Shown here in pieces: positions 55,207 to 62,982 of a stretch of DNA of 62,982 bases (position 1 is its first letter; every line of letters starts with the position of its first letter). The notes below the pieces were generated by a model. That model did no database searches, was not told the DNA's origin, and saw only the letters and a program-made list of their open reading frames with translations. Origin of the DNA: an uncultured Pelagibacteraceae bacterium (GTDB taxonomy: Bacteria > Pseudomonadota > Alphaproteobacteria > Pelagibacterales > Pelagibacteraceae). The stretch covers positions 1 to 62,982 of the forward strand of contig CACMVB010000007.1 in assembly GCA_902617025.1 (NCBI GenBank). The letters run 5' to 3'. The position numbers and the translations under genes were made by a program.

Positions 55207-58200
55207 ATGGCTCAGAATATTTCAGTCCCAGATATAGGTGATTTTAAAGACGTAGAAGTGATAGAAATTTTAGTCAAACCTGGTGACCAAATAAATAAAA
55301 ACGATCCTATAGTTACAATCGAAAGTGATAAATCCAGTGTAGAAATTCCATCTCCTTCAGCTGGCCAAATAAAAGATTTAAAAGTAAAAATAGGAGACAA
55401 AGTATCTGAGGGAAGCTTGTTAGCAACTATTGAAAATGGTCAAGCAGCTTCTTCTCCAAAACAAGAAATAAAACAAGAAGTTGTTAAAGAAGAATTAATC
55501 CAAGAAAAACCAAAAACAAACGGCAACTTAAATCCTGTAAAACAAGTTAAAAAGGTTTTTGCAGAACCAGCTTCAAAAGATGACATTGATCCTGTTGAAA
55601 CAAATGAATGGATAGAATCGTTAAATTCTGTAATTGAGTCTGATGGAGCACCAAGAGCAAGCTATCTATTAAATAAAGTTATTGATCAAGCTTATAAATC
55701 TGGTTTGGTTTTACCTGATACTAGAACAACGCCATATATAAATACTATTCCACCCGAGGCTGAGGCTAAATCCCCGGGTGATCAAAATATTGAAAAGAAA
55801 TTAAGAGCAATTATTAGATGGAATGCCGCTGCCATGGTTGTAAAAGCTAATAAGAAAAGTGCTGAACTAGGTGGACATATAGGAACTTTTGCGTCAGCAG
55901 CAACATTGTATGACGTTGGTATGAATCATTTTTGGAGAGCGAAAAATAATAAATTTGGTGGTGACTTAGTATATTTTCAAGGTCACTCGGCTCCAGGTAT
56001 GTACGCAAGAGCATTCTTAGAGGGAAGGCTCTCAGCAAAACAATTAGATGGATTTAGACAAGAGGTTGGTAAAGATGGTCTATCATCTTATCCTCACCCT
56101 TGGTTAATGCCGGACTTTTGGCAGTTTCCGACTGTGTCGATGGGTCTTGGTCCCATCATGGCGATTTATCAAGCAAGATTTTTAAAATATTTAATAAATA
56201 GAGGTTTAGTCAAAGATGAGGGTAGAAAAATTTGGGTATTCTTAGGAGACGGAGAAATGGATGAACCGGAGTCTATGGGGGCAATCGGTTTAGCTGCAAG
56301 AGAAAAATTAGATAATTTGATCTTTGTAATTAATTGTAACCTTCAAAGACTAGATGGGCCAGTAAGAGGTAATGGAAAAATTATTCAAGAACTTGAGGGA
56401 AGTTTTAGAGGAACTGGTTGGAATGTTATCAAAGTTATTTGGGGATCTTATTGGGATAAACTTTTGATGAAAGATAAGTCTGGCCTACTTGTAAAGAGAA
56501 TGAATGAATGTGTCGATGGAGAGTATCAAGCTTTTAAAGCTAAGGATGGTTTATACGTTAGAGAAAAATTCTTTGGAAAGTATCCAGAACTAAAAGAAAT
56601 GGTATCTACAATGACAGATAAAGACATTTGGAGATTAAATAGAGGTGGCCACGATCCACATAAAGTTTACGCTGCCTATCATTCAGCAATGCAGCATACT
56701 GGTTCTCCAACTGTTATTCTTGCAAAAACAATTAAAGGTTACGGTATGGGAAAATCTGGTGAAAGTATAAATACAACTCATCAACAAAAGAAATTAGATG
56801 AGGAGGATTTACTTTATTATAGAGATAGATTTGGTGTTCCTCTTACTGACAAGCAGGTAAAAAATATTGAGTATTACAAACCAGATGAAAACTCTGAAGA
56901 AATTAAATATCTAAAAGATCAAAGAATAAAGCTTGGCGGTTTTATTCCAGAAAGATCCTCTTTTGCAAAACAAATCAAAGCTCCTCCTAAGGAAATTTTC
57001 GATAACTTCATGAAATCTACAGGAGATAAAGAAATGTCGACTACAATGGCATTAGTTAGAATGCTAACTGCATTACTGAGAGATAAAAATATATCACCAA
57101 GATTAGTTCCTATTATCCCAGATGAAGCAAGAACTTTTGGTATGGAGGGATTCTTCCAAAAGATAGGAATATATGCACATGAAGGTCAAAAATATGAGCC
57201 TGTAGACTCAGAGCAGTTAAGTTCTTACAGGGAAGATAAAAGTGGTCAAGTATTAGAAGAGGGTATAAACGAGTCAGGAGCAATGTCATCTTGGATTGCA
57301 GCTGGTACAGCTTACACAAATCATGATTTAGAGATGATACCAATTTATATTTTTTACTCTATGTTTGGTTTTCAAAGGGTTGGGGATTTGGCTTGGGCCG
57401 CTGGAGACTCTCAAGCAAGAGGTTTCTTGATTGGGGCTACTGCAGGAAGAACTACTTTAGCTGGAGAAGGACTTCAGCACCAAGATGGTCATAGTCATTT
57501 ACTTGCATCAAATATTCCTAACTGTATTAGTTATGATCCTACATTTGCTTATGAAATGGCTGTAATATTAAGAGATGGACTAAAAAGAATGCATGAAAAA
57601 AAAGAAAATATTTTCTACTACATCACTGCAATGAATGAAAATTATTCTCACCCAGAAAAGCCAAAGGGTTCTAATGAGGGAATTCTTAAGGGAATGTATT
57701 TATTTAAAGAAAATAATAACAAGAATAAAACTAAAGTGCAGCTTTTAGGTTCAGGAACAATCTTAAGAGAAATAATTGCTGCTGCAAAAATTTTATCAAA
57801 AGATTATGGTGTAGACTCTGATGTATGGAGTGTAACTAGCTTCAATGAATTAAGAAAAGACGGTATGGAAACCGAGAGATGGAACTTACTAAATCCAAAT
57901 GAAAAAAAGAAAAAATCATATGTTCAAAAGTGTTTAGAAAAAACAGATGGGCCAGTTATTGCTGCATCAGATTACACTAGATCATTTTCAGATCAAATAA
58001 GACCTTACACAGAAAAACCATTTTACTCATTAGGGACTGATGGTTATGGAAGAAGTGATACCAGAAAAAATTTAAGAAAGTTTTTTGAGGTCGATAAAGA
58101 ACATATAGTTGCCTATACATTAAGTGCTTTAGCAAAAGAGCAATTGATTGAGACCAAGAAAGCTGAAAGTGCGATCAAAAAGTTTAAGATTGATAAAGAT

Positions 58201-58224
58201 AGAGATTTTCCATCTAATTTATAA
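55207..58224 (+). CDS. aceE: Pyruvate dehydrogenase E1 (homodimeric type) with N-terminal lipoyl domain
   Basis: This E1 decarboxylates pyruvate with thiamine diphosphate. Of 1005 residues, the first about 75 are a lipoyl domain (VPDIGDFKDVEVIEILVKPG; lipoyl-lysine in ESDKSSVE, K42), then a Pro/Lys/Glu/Gln linker to about 125, then a complete AceE. The ThDP/Mg motif is LGDGEMDEPESMG (about 345-357), and GHDPHKVYAAY and AATAGRTTLAGEGLQHQDGH-type loops follow (the latter about 760-780). ATG 55207 is preferred over ATG 55180 because the lipoyl fold begins there, as in the E2 gene. Standard AceE lacks this domain. E2 follows after 2 bases. Confidence 0.93.
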   Translation: MAQNISVPDIGDFKDVEVIEILVKPGDQINKNDPIVTIESDKSSVEIPSPSAGQIKDLKVKIGDKVSEGSLLATIENGQAASSPKQEIKQEVVKEELIQEKPKTNGNLNPVKQVKKVFAEPASKDDIDPVETNEWIESLNSVIESDGAPRASYLLNKVIDQAYKSGLVLPDTRTTPYINTIPPEAEAKSPGDQNIEKKLRAIIRWNAAAMVVKANKKSAELGGHIGTFASAATLYDVGMNHFWRAKNNKFGGDLVYFQGHSAPGMYARAFLEGRLSAKQLDGFRQEVGKDGLSSYPHPWLMPDFWQFPTVSMGLGPIMAIYQARFLKYLINRGLVKDEGRKIWVFLGDGEMDEPESMGAIGLAAREKLDNLIFVINCNLQRLDGPVRGNGKIIQELEGSFRGTGWNVIKVIWGSYWDKLLMKDKSGLLVKRMNECVDGEYQAFKAKDGLYVREKFFGKYPELKEMVSTMTDKDIWRLNRGGHDPHKVYAAYHSAMQHTGSPTVILAKTIKGYGMGKSGESINTTHQQKKLDEEDLLYYRDRFGVPLTDKQVKNIEYYKPDENSEEIKYLKDQRIKLGGFIPERSSFAKQIKAPPKEIFDNFMKSTGDKEMSTTMALVRMLTALLRDKNISPRLVPIIPDEARTFGMEGFFQKIGIYAHEGQKYEPVDSEQLSSYREDKSGQVLEEGINESGAMSSWIAAGTAYTNHDLEMIPIYIFYSMFGFQRVGDLAWAAGDSQARGFLIGATAGRTTLAGEGLQHQDGHSHLLASNIPNCISYDPTFAYEMAVILRDGLKRMHEKKENIFYYITAMNENYSHPEKPKGSNEGILKGMYLFKENNNKNKTKVQLLGSGTILREIIAAAKILSKDYGVDSDVWSVTSFNELRKDGMETERWNLLNPNEKKKKSYVQKCLEKTDGPVIAASDYTRSFSDQIRPYTEKPFYSLGTDGYGRSDTRKNLRKFFEVDKEHIVAYTLSALAKEQLIETKKAESAIKKFKIDKDRDFPSNL

Positions 58225-58226
58225 AT

Positions 58227-59486
58227 ATGGCTAGTACAAAAATTTTAGTTCCAGATATGGGTGACTTCAAGGATGTAGAGATTATTGAAGTTCTGGTCAA
58301 AGAAGGTCAACGAATAAAAAAAAATGACTCTCTTATTACACTGGAAAGTGACAAATCAAGTGTTGAGGTGCCTTCCACTCATGAAGGAGTTATTGAAAAA
58401 ATAAATGTTAAAGTAGGTGATAAAGTCAACAAAGGAGACTTGATTCTTAGTCTGAATGTGAAGAGTGCTACTGAGGAAAAAAAAGAAGTAGCCAGTGAGC
58501 AAAAAAAAGTAGAACAGACAGAAATAAAAGAGCTCAAACCTCAGAAACCAAAAGAAATTATTCCTGTAGTGCCTACATCACAAGCAGGTAGTAAGTCAGC
58601 TAGTCCAAAGGTTAGAAAGTTTGCGAGAGAGTTAGGTGCCAATGTAGTTGAAATACCTGGTTCTCAAAGAGGTGGTAGAGTTTCTGAGGAAGATGTTAAA
58701 AATTTTGTAAGATCTCAAGTTACAGTCAGCGGTGGAAAAGTAGAAAAGAAAGTTCATAAAGAAGAGTATCCGCATGAAGAGTTTGGTGAAATCGAACTAA
58801 AAGATATACCAAGAGTTAAAAGATTATCTGGTCCTCACTTAGTAAGATCTTGGACTGAAATTCCCCATGTAACACAACATGATGAAGTTGATATAACAGA
58901 AATGGAGCAATTTAGATCATCATTATATGATTACTATACTGGTGAGAAAATAAAAGTGACACCTCTTGCTTTTATAGCAAAAGCACTTGTAAGTGCTTTG
59001 AAGAAATTTCCCAATTTTAATGCTTCAATTGACAGTGCTAACGACAAAATTATTTATAAAAAATATTTTCATGTTGGTTTTGCAGTAGATACTCCTCACG
59101 GTCTAATGGTGCCTAAAATAAGAGATGTTGATCAAATGAGTATAAAAGAAATTGGAAGCGCTTTAAGAAAAACAAGTAGACTTTGCAGAGATTTGAAAAT
59201 TGATAAGAAGGAATTTTTTGGCGGCTCAATGACCATATCAAGCTTGGGTGGCATTGGAGGAACTTTCTTTACCCCAATTATCAATCCTCCTGAAGTAGCC
59301 ATACTTGGAGTCGGAAAAAGTTTCGACAGGTTAGTAAAAGATAATGACAAGTTTGTTTCAAGAAAAATTTTACCTATTTCACTCTCATACGATCATAGAA
59401 TAATTGACGGCGCGGAGGGTGCTAGGTTCTGCGTTTATCTAGGGAAATGTCTTGGCAAGGACTTCGCTTTTAAACTTGCCGTTTAA
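58227..59486 (+). CDS. aceF: Pyruvate dehydrogenase E2, dihydrolipoyl acetyltransferase
   Basis: The 419-residue E2 has one lipoyl domain (about 1-77; lipoyl-lysine in ESDKSSVE, K43), a Lys/Glu/Pro linker, a peripheral-subunit-binding domain (SPKVRKFARELGANVVEI, about 128-145; then GSQRGGRVSEEDV) and the catalytic domain with RVKRLSGPHLVRSW, SSLGGIGGTFFTPIINPPEV and the active site SYDHRIIDGAEGARF. Its lipoyl domain is closely similar to the one on E1. It is shorter than three-lipoyl AceF proteins. No lpd (E3) follows; the next gene is a permease. Confidence 0.95.
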   Translation: MASTKILVPDMGDFKDVEIIEVLVKEGQRIKKNDSLITLESDKSSVEVPSTHEGVIEKINVKVGDKVNKGDLILSLNVKSATEEKKEVASEQKKVEQTEIKELKPQKPKEIIPVVPTSQAGSKSASPKVRKFARELGANVVEIPGSQRGGRVSEEDVKNFVRSQVTVSGGKVEKKVHKEEYPHEEFGEIELKDIPRVKRLSGPHLVRSWTEIPHVTQHDEVDITEMEQFRSSLYDYYTGEKIKVTPLAFIAKALVSALKKFPNFNASIDSANDKIIYKKYFHVGFAVDTPHGLMVPKIRDVDQMSIKEIGSALRKTSRLCRDLKIDKKEFFGGSMTISSLGGIGGTFFTPIINPPEVAILGVGKSFDRLVKDNDKFVSRKILPISLSYDHRIIDGAEGARFCVYLGKCLGKDFAFKLAV

Positions 59487-59509
59487 TCAATTATAAAATA
59501 GTACAAGGC

Positions 59510-60409
59510 ATGAATAAAAAAGTTTTCTCTCTTATTTGTGCTATCAGCTGTTCTTTAATTTGGGGCTCAGCTTTTGTAGCTCAAGATATGGGAATGGATT
59601 ATAATGGACCATTTACTTTTACTTTCGGAAGGTTATTTCTTGGATTTCTCACGTTAGTCCCATTTTTATATATTTTCGAATATAAAAAAGTTAATTCAAT
59701 AATTTTTAAAAGAGTAAATATTTTAAATCTTTTGCTTATTGGATTTCTTCTTTCAATGGGAAATGTCTTACAACAATATGCTCTACTTTATACAGATGTA
59801 GCTAATACAGCAGTATTCACAATTTTTTATGTAATCTTAGTTCCATTTGTTGCTTACTATTTTTTTTCAAAAAATATTCATAAATCTGTTTGGCTATCTA
59901 TAATTATTTGTTTATTTGGAGGTATTCTTTTAACTGAGTTCGATAACATTCAAGTGAGAATAGGAGATAGTATTGCAGTTTTTAATGCATTATTTTGGGC
60001 GTTCCACATTATTTTTATTTCAAGATTTTTAAGAATATTTAATTATCCAATTACTATTGCATGCCTTCAATGCTTAATTGCATCTATATTTGCATTGATG
60101 CCAGCTTTTGTTTTTGAAAGTGTTAAATTTTCAAATATGGTTTTAGATGGAAAAGAGATGTTATACGCTGGAATTCTATCAAGTGGAGTGGCGTTTCTTC
60201 TTCAAATTTACGGACAACAAAACCTTTCTCCAGCGCCTGTAGCTATTATATTTTCACTAGAAGGTGTATTCGCTTCAATTTTCGGATGGATAATTTTAAG
60301 TCAGTTTTTAAATGAAATTAAAATTATAGGAATAATTCTTATTTTATTTGCAGTTATTTTTTCACAATTAGCTCCGTTATATGATAAAAAAAAGTATGGA
60401 CGAGTCTAA
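59510..60409 (+). CDS. EamA/DMT-family transporter
   Basis: The 299-residue protein has ten membrane helices arranged as two EamA repeats. ICAISCSLIWGSAFVAQD (about 9-26), FGRLFLGFLTLVPF and NTAVFTIFYVILVPFVAYY are in the first half, and SGVAFLLQIYGQQNLSPAPV (about 224-243) with ALLFSLEGVFA-like IIFSLEGVFASIFGW in the second. Drug/metabolite transporters of this family export amino acids or small metabolites; the substrate is unknown. It overlaps the thioesterase start by 14 bases. Confidence 0.88.
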   Translation: MNKKVFSLICAISCSLIWGSAFVAQDMGMDYNGPFTFTFGRLFLGFLTLVPFLYIFEYKKVNSIIFKRVNILNLLLIGFLLSMGNVLQQYALLYTDVANTAVFTIFYVILVPFVAYYFFSKNIHKSVWLSIIICLFGGILLTEFDNIQVRIGDSIAVFNALFWAFHIIFISRFLRIFNYPITIACLQCLIASIFALMPAFVFESVKFSNMVLDGKEMLYAGILSSGVAFLLQIYGQQNLSPAPVAIIFSLEGVFASIFGWIILSQFLNEIKIIGIILILFAVIFSQLAPLYDKKKYGRV

Positions 60410-60773
60410 TCAAGGGTTTATGAAACATCTTGGCGGGTTAAAGCTAAAAAAAATTAGCGATACTCAATATGAGTTTACAGTAGAAGTTAAAGAAATACAT
60501 TTAAACACTGGTAAAATTGCACATGGTGGTTTTCTTTCCACTATAGCAGATACTGGTATGGGAACTGCTGCTCACAGAGTTGCTGGCGACAAGAGATGTG
60601 TAACAATTAATTTAGATATGAAATTTATCTCTGTAGGCCAACTTGGTGATAAACTTACCGGAAAAGTAAAAATATTAAAAAAAACTAAAACACTGGTTTT
60701 TATTTCTTGTGAAATTTTAAATTCAAGCGACATAGTTGCCTCTGCAAGTGGTACTTGGAAAATACTACAATAG
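60396..60773 (+). CDS. Hotdog-fold thioesterase (PaaI-like)
   Basis: The 125-residue protein is a single hotdog domain of the PaaI/YdiI type. LNTGKIAHGGFLSTIADTGM (about 35-54) contains the HGG motif at the catalytic helix, followed by CVTINLDMKFISVGQLGD and the last strand DIVASASGTWKI. Members hydrolyse acyl-CoA. ATG 60396 was taken over ATG 60381, five codons upstream, because family members begin close to GFMKHLG; both are possible. Six bases separate it from the next gene. Confidence 0.87.
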   Translation: MDESNQGFMKHLGGLKLKKISDTQYEFTVEVKEIHLNTGKIAHGGFLSTIADTGMGTAAHRVAGDKRCVTINLDMKFISVGQLGDKLTGKVKILKKTKTLVFISCEILNSSDIVASASGTWKILQ

Positions 60774-60779
60774 TATTTG

Positions 60780-62231
60780 ATGAAATCAAAAACTGTCTTC
60801 GTTTCAATTTTATTTATTTTTATTTCAATTAAAAGCGCATCTGCGAATTTTTTTAAAAATATTACAGATTTAATAGATAACAACTACGAAAGTCTCAGAT
60901 ATGGTATTTCTGTGGCTGATGTTAATAACGACGGTACTTATGAATTTATAGTAGCTGGTTTTGGAAGTGAAAATTTAGCATTGTCATACAAAAATAATAA
61001 ACTAATAAATATTGTAAATGATACTAAATTTGCAGATAAAAGAAGTTTTACTATTGGTGTAGCTGCTTGCGATATTGATTCTGATGGATACGAAGAGATT
61101 TATTTTTTAAATACTGATACTTATAGTGGTGAAAAAAAATATTCCGACCGATTAATAGATTTAAAAAATACAAAATTTTTTGATCTTTTTGAACAAAAGA
61201 AGAATCAAATAGATTTAAACTTTACAGCTGGTCGTTCCGTTGTTTGTGTTGATAGAAACGGAAATGGAAAATATGGTATTTATGTTGCTAATTATGGAGG
61301 TCCAACAAGATTTTATGAAAAGTTTAAGGGAAAAATAAAAGATAGGGCAGCAGAGTTCGGCTTGGATAAAATTACTGGGGGAAGAGCAGTCGTTGCTGGA
61401 CATATATTATCAAACAATATTGATATTTTCGCAGCTAATGAAAGAGGAGTAAATTTTTTATACAAAAATGTTGATGGTGTTTTTTATGATGTGGCATCAG
61501 GGTACAATGTTTTAGACCCTTATGAAAATGGAAGAGGAACTGCGCTAAGTGATATTTTGTACAGAGGTCAATTAGATATTGTTAGTGGAAATTGGGATGG
61601 AGAGCACCGTATTTTTATAAAGAAAGAAAACTCTTTTAAAGACATTGCCGATAGCAATTTTAAAAGGCCATCTAAAATTCGAACTGTTATCTCAGCTGAT
61701 TTTGATAATGATGGATATGATGAAATATTTCTTAATAATATCGGCGAAGCAAATAAATTATTCAAAATTAAGGAAAATGGAAAATTAGAGGAAATAGATA
61801 TCACTTCTAACTCTGAAGCAAATGGTCTTGGAACTGGTGCTGCTGTAGCGGACATTGATAAAGACGGAATTTTAGAATTATTGATTGCCCACGGAGAAAC
61901 AGGAAATCAAATACTTACACTTTACAAAGCAAATGTAAAAAAAAATAAGAATTATTTAAGAGTAAAAGCTTTGAATACAAATGGAGCTCCAGCTAGAGGT
62001 GCAACAGTGACACTAACATCCAATTTAAGAAAACATTCTAAAACAATAGACTCTGGTTCAGGATATCTATGCCAAATGGAGCCTGTTGCCCATTATGGAA
62101 TTAGAAATGGTGAGAAAGACTTTGAAGTACAAATTAAATGGACAAATGGGAAAATAAATAATTATAAAATAAAAGAAACAGGGAAGACTTATATTTTTAA
62201 ACAAAGTAAAATGACTATCTCGCCATCCTAA
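60780..62231 (+). CDS. Exported FG-GAP/VCBS repeat protein with UnbV_ASPIC domain (CRTAC1-like)
   Basis: The 483-residue protein has a signal peptide (MKSKTVFVSILFIFISIKSASA) and a beta-propeller of calcium-binding-like FG-GAP repeats: DVNNDGTYEFIVAG, DIDSDGYEEIYFLN, DRNGNGKYGIYVAN, DFDNDGYDEIFLNN, DIDKDGILELLIAH. The end (about 397-480) is an UnbV_ASPIC domain, with GAPARGATVTL, QMEPVAHYGI and VQIKWTNGKI. This matches bacterial relatives of cartilage acidic protein 1. ATG 60780 is used; a TTG one codon earlier is an alternative. Its role is unknown, probably a periplasmic or surface binding protein. The stop end overlaps a convergent gene by 17 bases. Confidence 0.85.
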   Translation: MKSKTVFVSILFIFISIKSASANFFKNITDLIDNNYESLRYGISVADVNNDGTYEFIVAGFGSENLALSYKNNKLINIVNDTKFADKRSFTIGVAACDIDSDGYEEIYFLNTDTYSGEKKYSDRLIDLKNTKFFDLFEQKKNQIDLNFTAGRSVVCVDRNGNGKYGIYVANYGGPTRFYEKFKGKIKDRAAEFGLDKITGGRAVVAGHILSNNIDIFAANERGVNFLYKNVDGVFYDVASGYNVLDPYENGRGTALSDILYRGQLDIVSGNWDGEHRIFIKKENSFKDIADSNFKRPSKIRTVISADFDNDGYDEIFLNNIGEANKLFKIKENGKLEEIDITSNSEANGLGTGAAVADIDKDGILELLIAHGETGNQILTLYKANVKKNKNYLRVKALNTNGAPARGATVTLTSNLRKHSKTIDSGSGYLCQMEPVAHYGIRNGEKDFEVQIKWTNGKINNYKIKETGKTYIFKQSKMTISPS

Positions 62232-62913
62232 TAAAAATATCACCCATACCAATATTCATTTCTTCTAACGGAATATCGTTTTTAAAAGCACAAAATCTAC
62301 CTGTAATTTCATTGGCCTCTATCTTTTTGATATCAGCTTTTTGACATTTTTTGGCTTCATAGAAAAGACCTATCACAAGCTTACCGTCGACGACAAATAC
62401 TTCGTCATCATTTAGTCTTTGATTTTTACAAAAATAATTTCTATTTACTTCCGCAGGAAAATCTTTTTTTGAACAAGGATTGTTAATTAGTAAAACATCA
62501 ATTTTTTTAAGACCGTCTTTAAACTTGTGTTTAATTTTTTTAACTTTTGTATAATTCATTAGATCACAAGAACAAGGCCAACAACATCTATAAAGCTCAC
62601 CACAAATATTTTTTTGTGTTCTTAACTCCTTAACATATATATAATCAGGTTTTTCTCCTGGATTTATTAAAGAACCCGAAACAGGGCAATAAAATTTATT
62701 ATATTCTTTAAACTCTTCATAAGTTAAGTCTTGATCTATTAAATACTTGAAAAACCTTGGACCTGCAGCATTCCTGTTACTGTCTGGAAATATTTTAGAC
62801 CAATTTTTGACGAGGTTTTCGTAATAAAATTTTTTTTGCTGAAAATTAACTTCAGCAAAACTAATCGAATTTAAAAATACACTAAAAATTAAAGCTTTTA
62901 AAAAAATTCTCAT
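62215..62913 (-). CDS. Exported cysteine-rich protein of unknown function
   Basis: I do not recognise a named family. The 232 residues begin with a signal peptide (MRIFLKALIFSVFLNSISFA). The mature part has ten cysteines, including the dense cluster CGELYRCCWPCSCDL (about 103-117) and a preceding FYCPVSGSLINPGEKP. This pattern suggests disulfides or a bound metal outside the cytoplasm. A later stretch, DDEVFVVDGKLVIGLFYEA, looks like a beta-rich core. It converges on the FG-GAP protein, and a further frame lies 4 bases upstream on the same strand. Confidence 0.75.
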   Translation of the reverse strand: MRIFLKALIFSVFLNSISFAEVNFQQKKFYYENLVKNWSKIFPDSNRNAAGPRFFKYLIDQDLTYEEFKEYNKFYCPVSGSLINPGEKPDYIYVKELRTQKNICGELYRCCWPCSCDLMNYTKVKKIKHKFKDGLKKIDVLLINNPCSKKDFPAEVNRNYFCKNQRLNDDEVFVVDGKLVIGLFYEAKKCQKADIKKIEANEITGRFCAFKNDIPLEEMNIGMGDIFIRMAR

Positions 62914-62917
62914 TTTA

Positions 62918-62982
62918 TTATTTAAATAGATTTTTAGATAAAAGCACTGCGCTCTTATGTTGCTGGAGAAGACTTGCTTCTA
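62918..62982 (-). CDS. Partial reading frame, C-terminal end only
   Basis: At the window edge an open minus-strand frame runs in and stops at TAA 62918-62920. Its last residues are EASLLQQHKSAVLLSKNLFK. It ends 4 bases before the Cys-rich protein start, as expected for an upstream operon partner. With 20 residues visible no product can be named. Confidence 0.35.
   Translation of the reverse strand, partial: EASLLQQHKSAVLLSKNLFK

Noticed and set aside
1-62982. CRISPR array, prophage, transposase, restriction or toxin-antitoxin genes
   Set aside because: No regularly spaced repeats and no matching protein motifs were seen; short A/T-rich repeats are compositional.

Overview
This is a strongly AT-rich (about 70% A+T by eye), very gene-dense stretch of a free-living, streamlined bacterial chromosome. 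Genes abut or overlap by 1-40 bases almost everywhere, and A/T homopolymers are common inside coding regions. The gene content fits an alphaproteobacterium of the SAR11/Pelagibacterales kind or a similarly AT-rich marine lineage: a class I lysyl-tRNA synthetase, the bolA / J-domain / cobS / cobT block, class 2 PyrD, and a dapD-dapE succinylase lysine pathway. This placement is inferred from gene content only. I saw no insertion sequence, prophage, CRISPR array, toxin-antitoxin or recognised defence system.

Layout. 1-7254 (+): rpmH-rnpA-yidD-yidC, then argB, a HAD phosphatase, dapD, dapE, a SET-domain methyltransferase and a family 2 glycosyltransferase, as one compact run. 7261-11361 (-): truA, fmt, def, a large exported protein of unknown function and a 59-residue membrane protein. 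11435-16605 (+): aroK, aroB, a J-domain protein, cobS and cobT, with bolA opposite. 16602-20107 (-): a queuosine-precursor-type transporter, rpmB, pyrD, lysK. 20200-23758 (+): trkH, an AmpG-like MFS transporter, an NlpC/P60 hydrolase. 23860-36337 (-): an autotransporter-like protein, tRNA-Ser(GGA), a GT4 glycosyltransferase, then the translation block lepA-pheT-pheS-rplT-rpmI-infC-thrS and a second GT4. 36374-43978: an alpha/beta hydrolase, an SDR protein and gltB-gltD (glutamate synthase). 44085-49822: uppP followed by a small surface-sugar island (GT2, two SDR epimerases, a GT-C membrane transferase, a TylF-type methyltransferase) bounded by tRNA-Arg(ACG). 49885-54939: thiolase, HDAC-family deacetylase, a secreted polysaccharide-lyase-like protein, acetoacetyl-CoA synthetase. 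55207-60773: homodimeric-type pyruvate dehydrogenase E1 carrying its own N-terminal lipoyl domain, its E2, an EamA permease, a hotdog thioesterase. 60780-62982: two exported proteins of uncertain role (an FG-GAP/UnbV_ASPIC protein and a Cys-rich protein) and the tail of one more reading frame.

Functional links. Most of the window is housekeeping: ribosome, tRNA charging, fMet processing, lysine/arginine/aromatic/glutamate synthesis. The less ordinary parts are the lipoylated E1, a SET-domain enzyme in the dap operon, CobS/CobT with no CobN in view, a compact autotransporter, the tRNA-bounded glycan island, a secreted lyase between acetoacetyl-CoA genes, a 17-bp palindrome of NtrC-like geometry between gltD and uppP, and two intergenic stem-loop regions (23.8 kb and 52.0 kb) that could be small RNAs. 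No single element is demonstrably a new system; these are the best leads.
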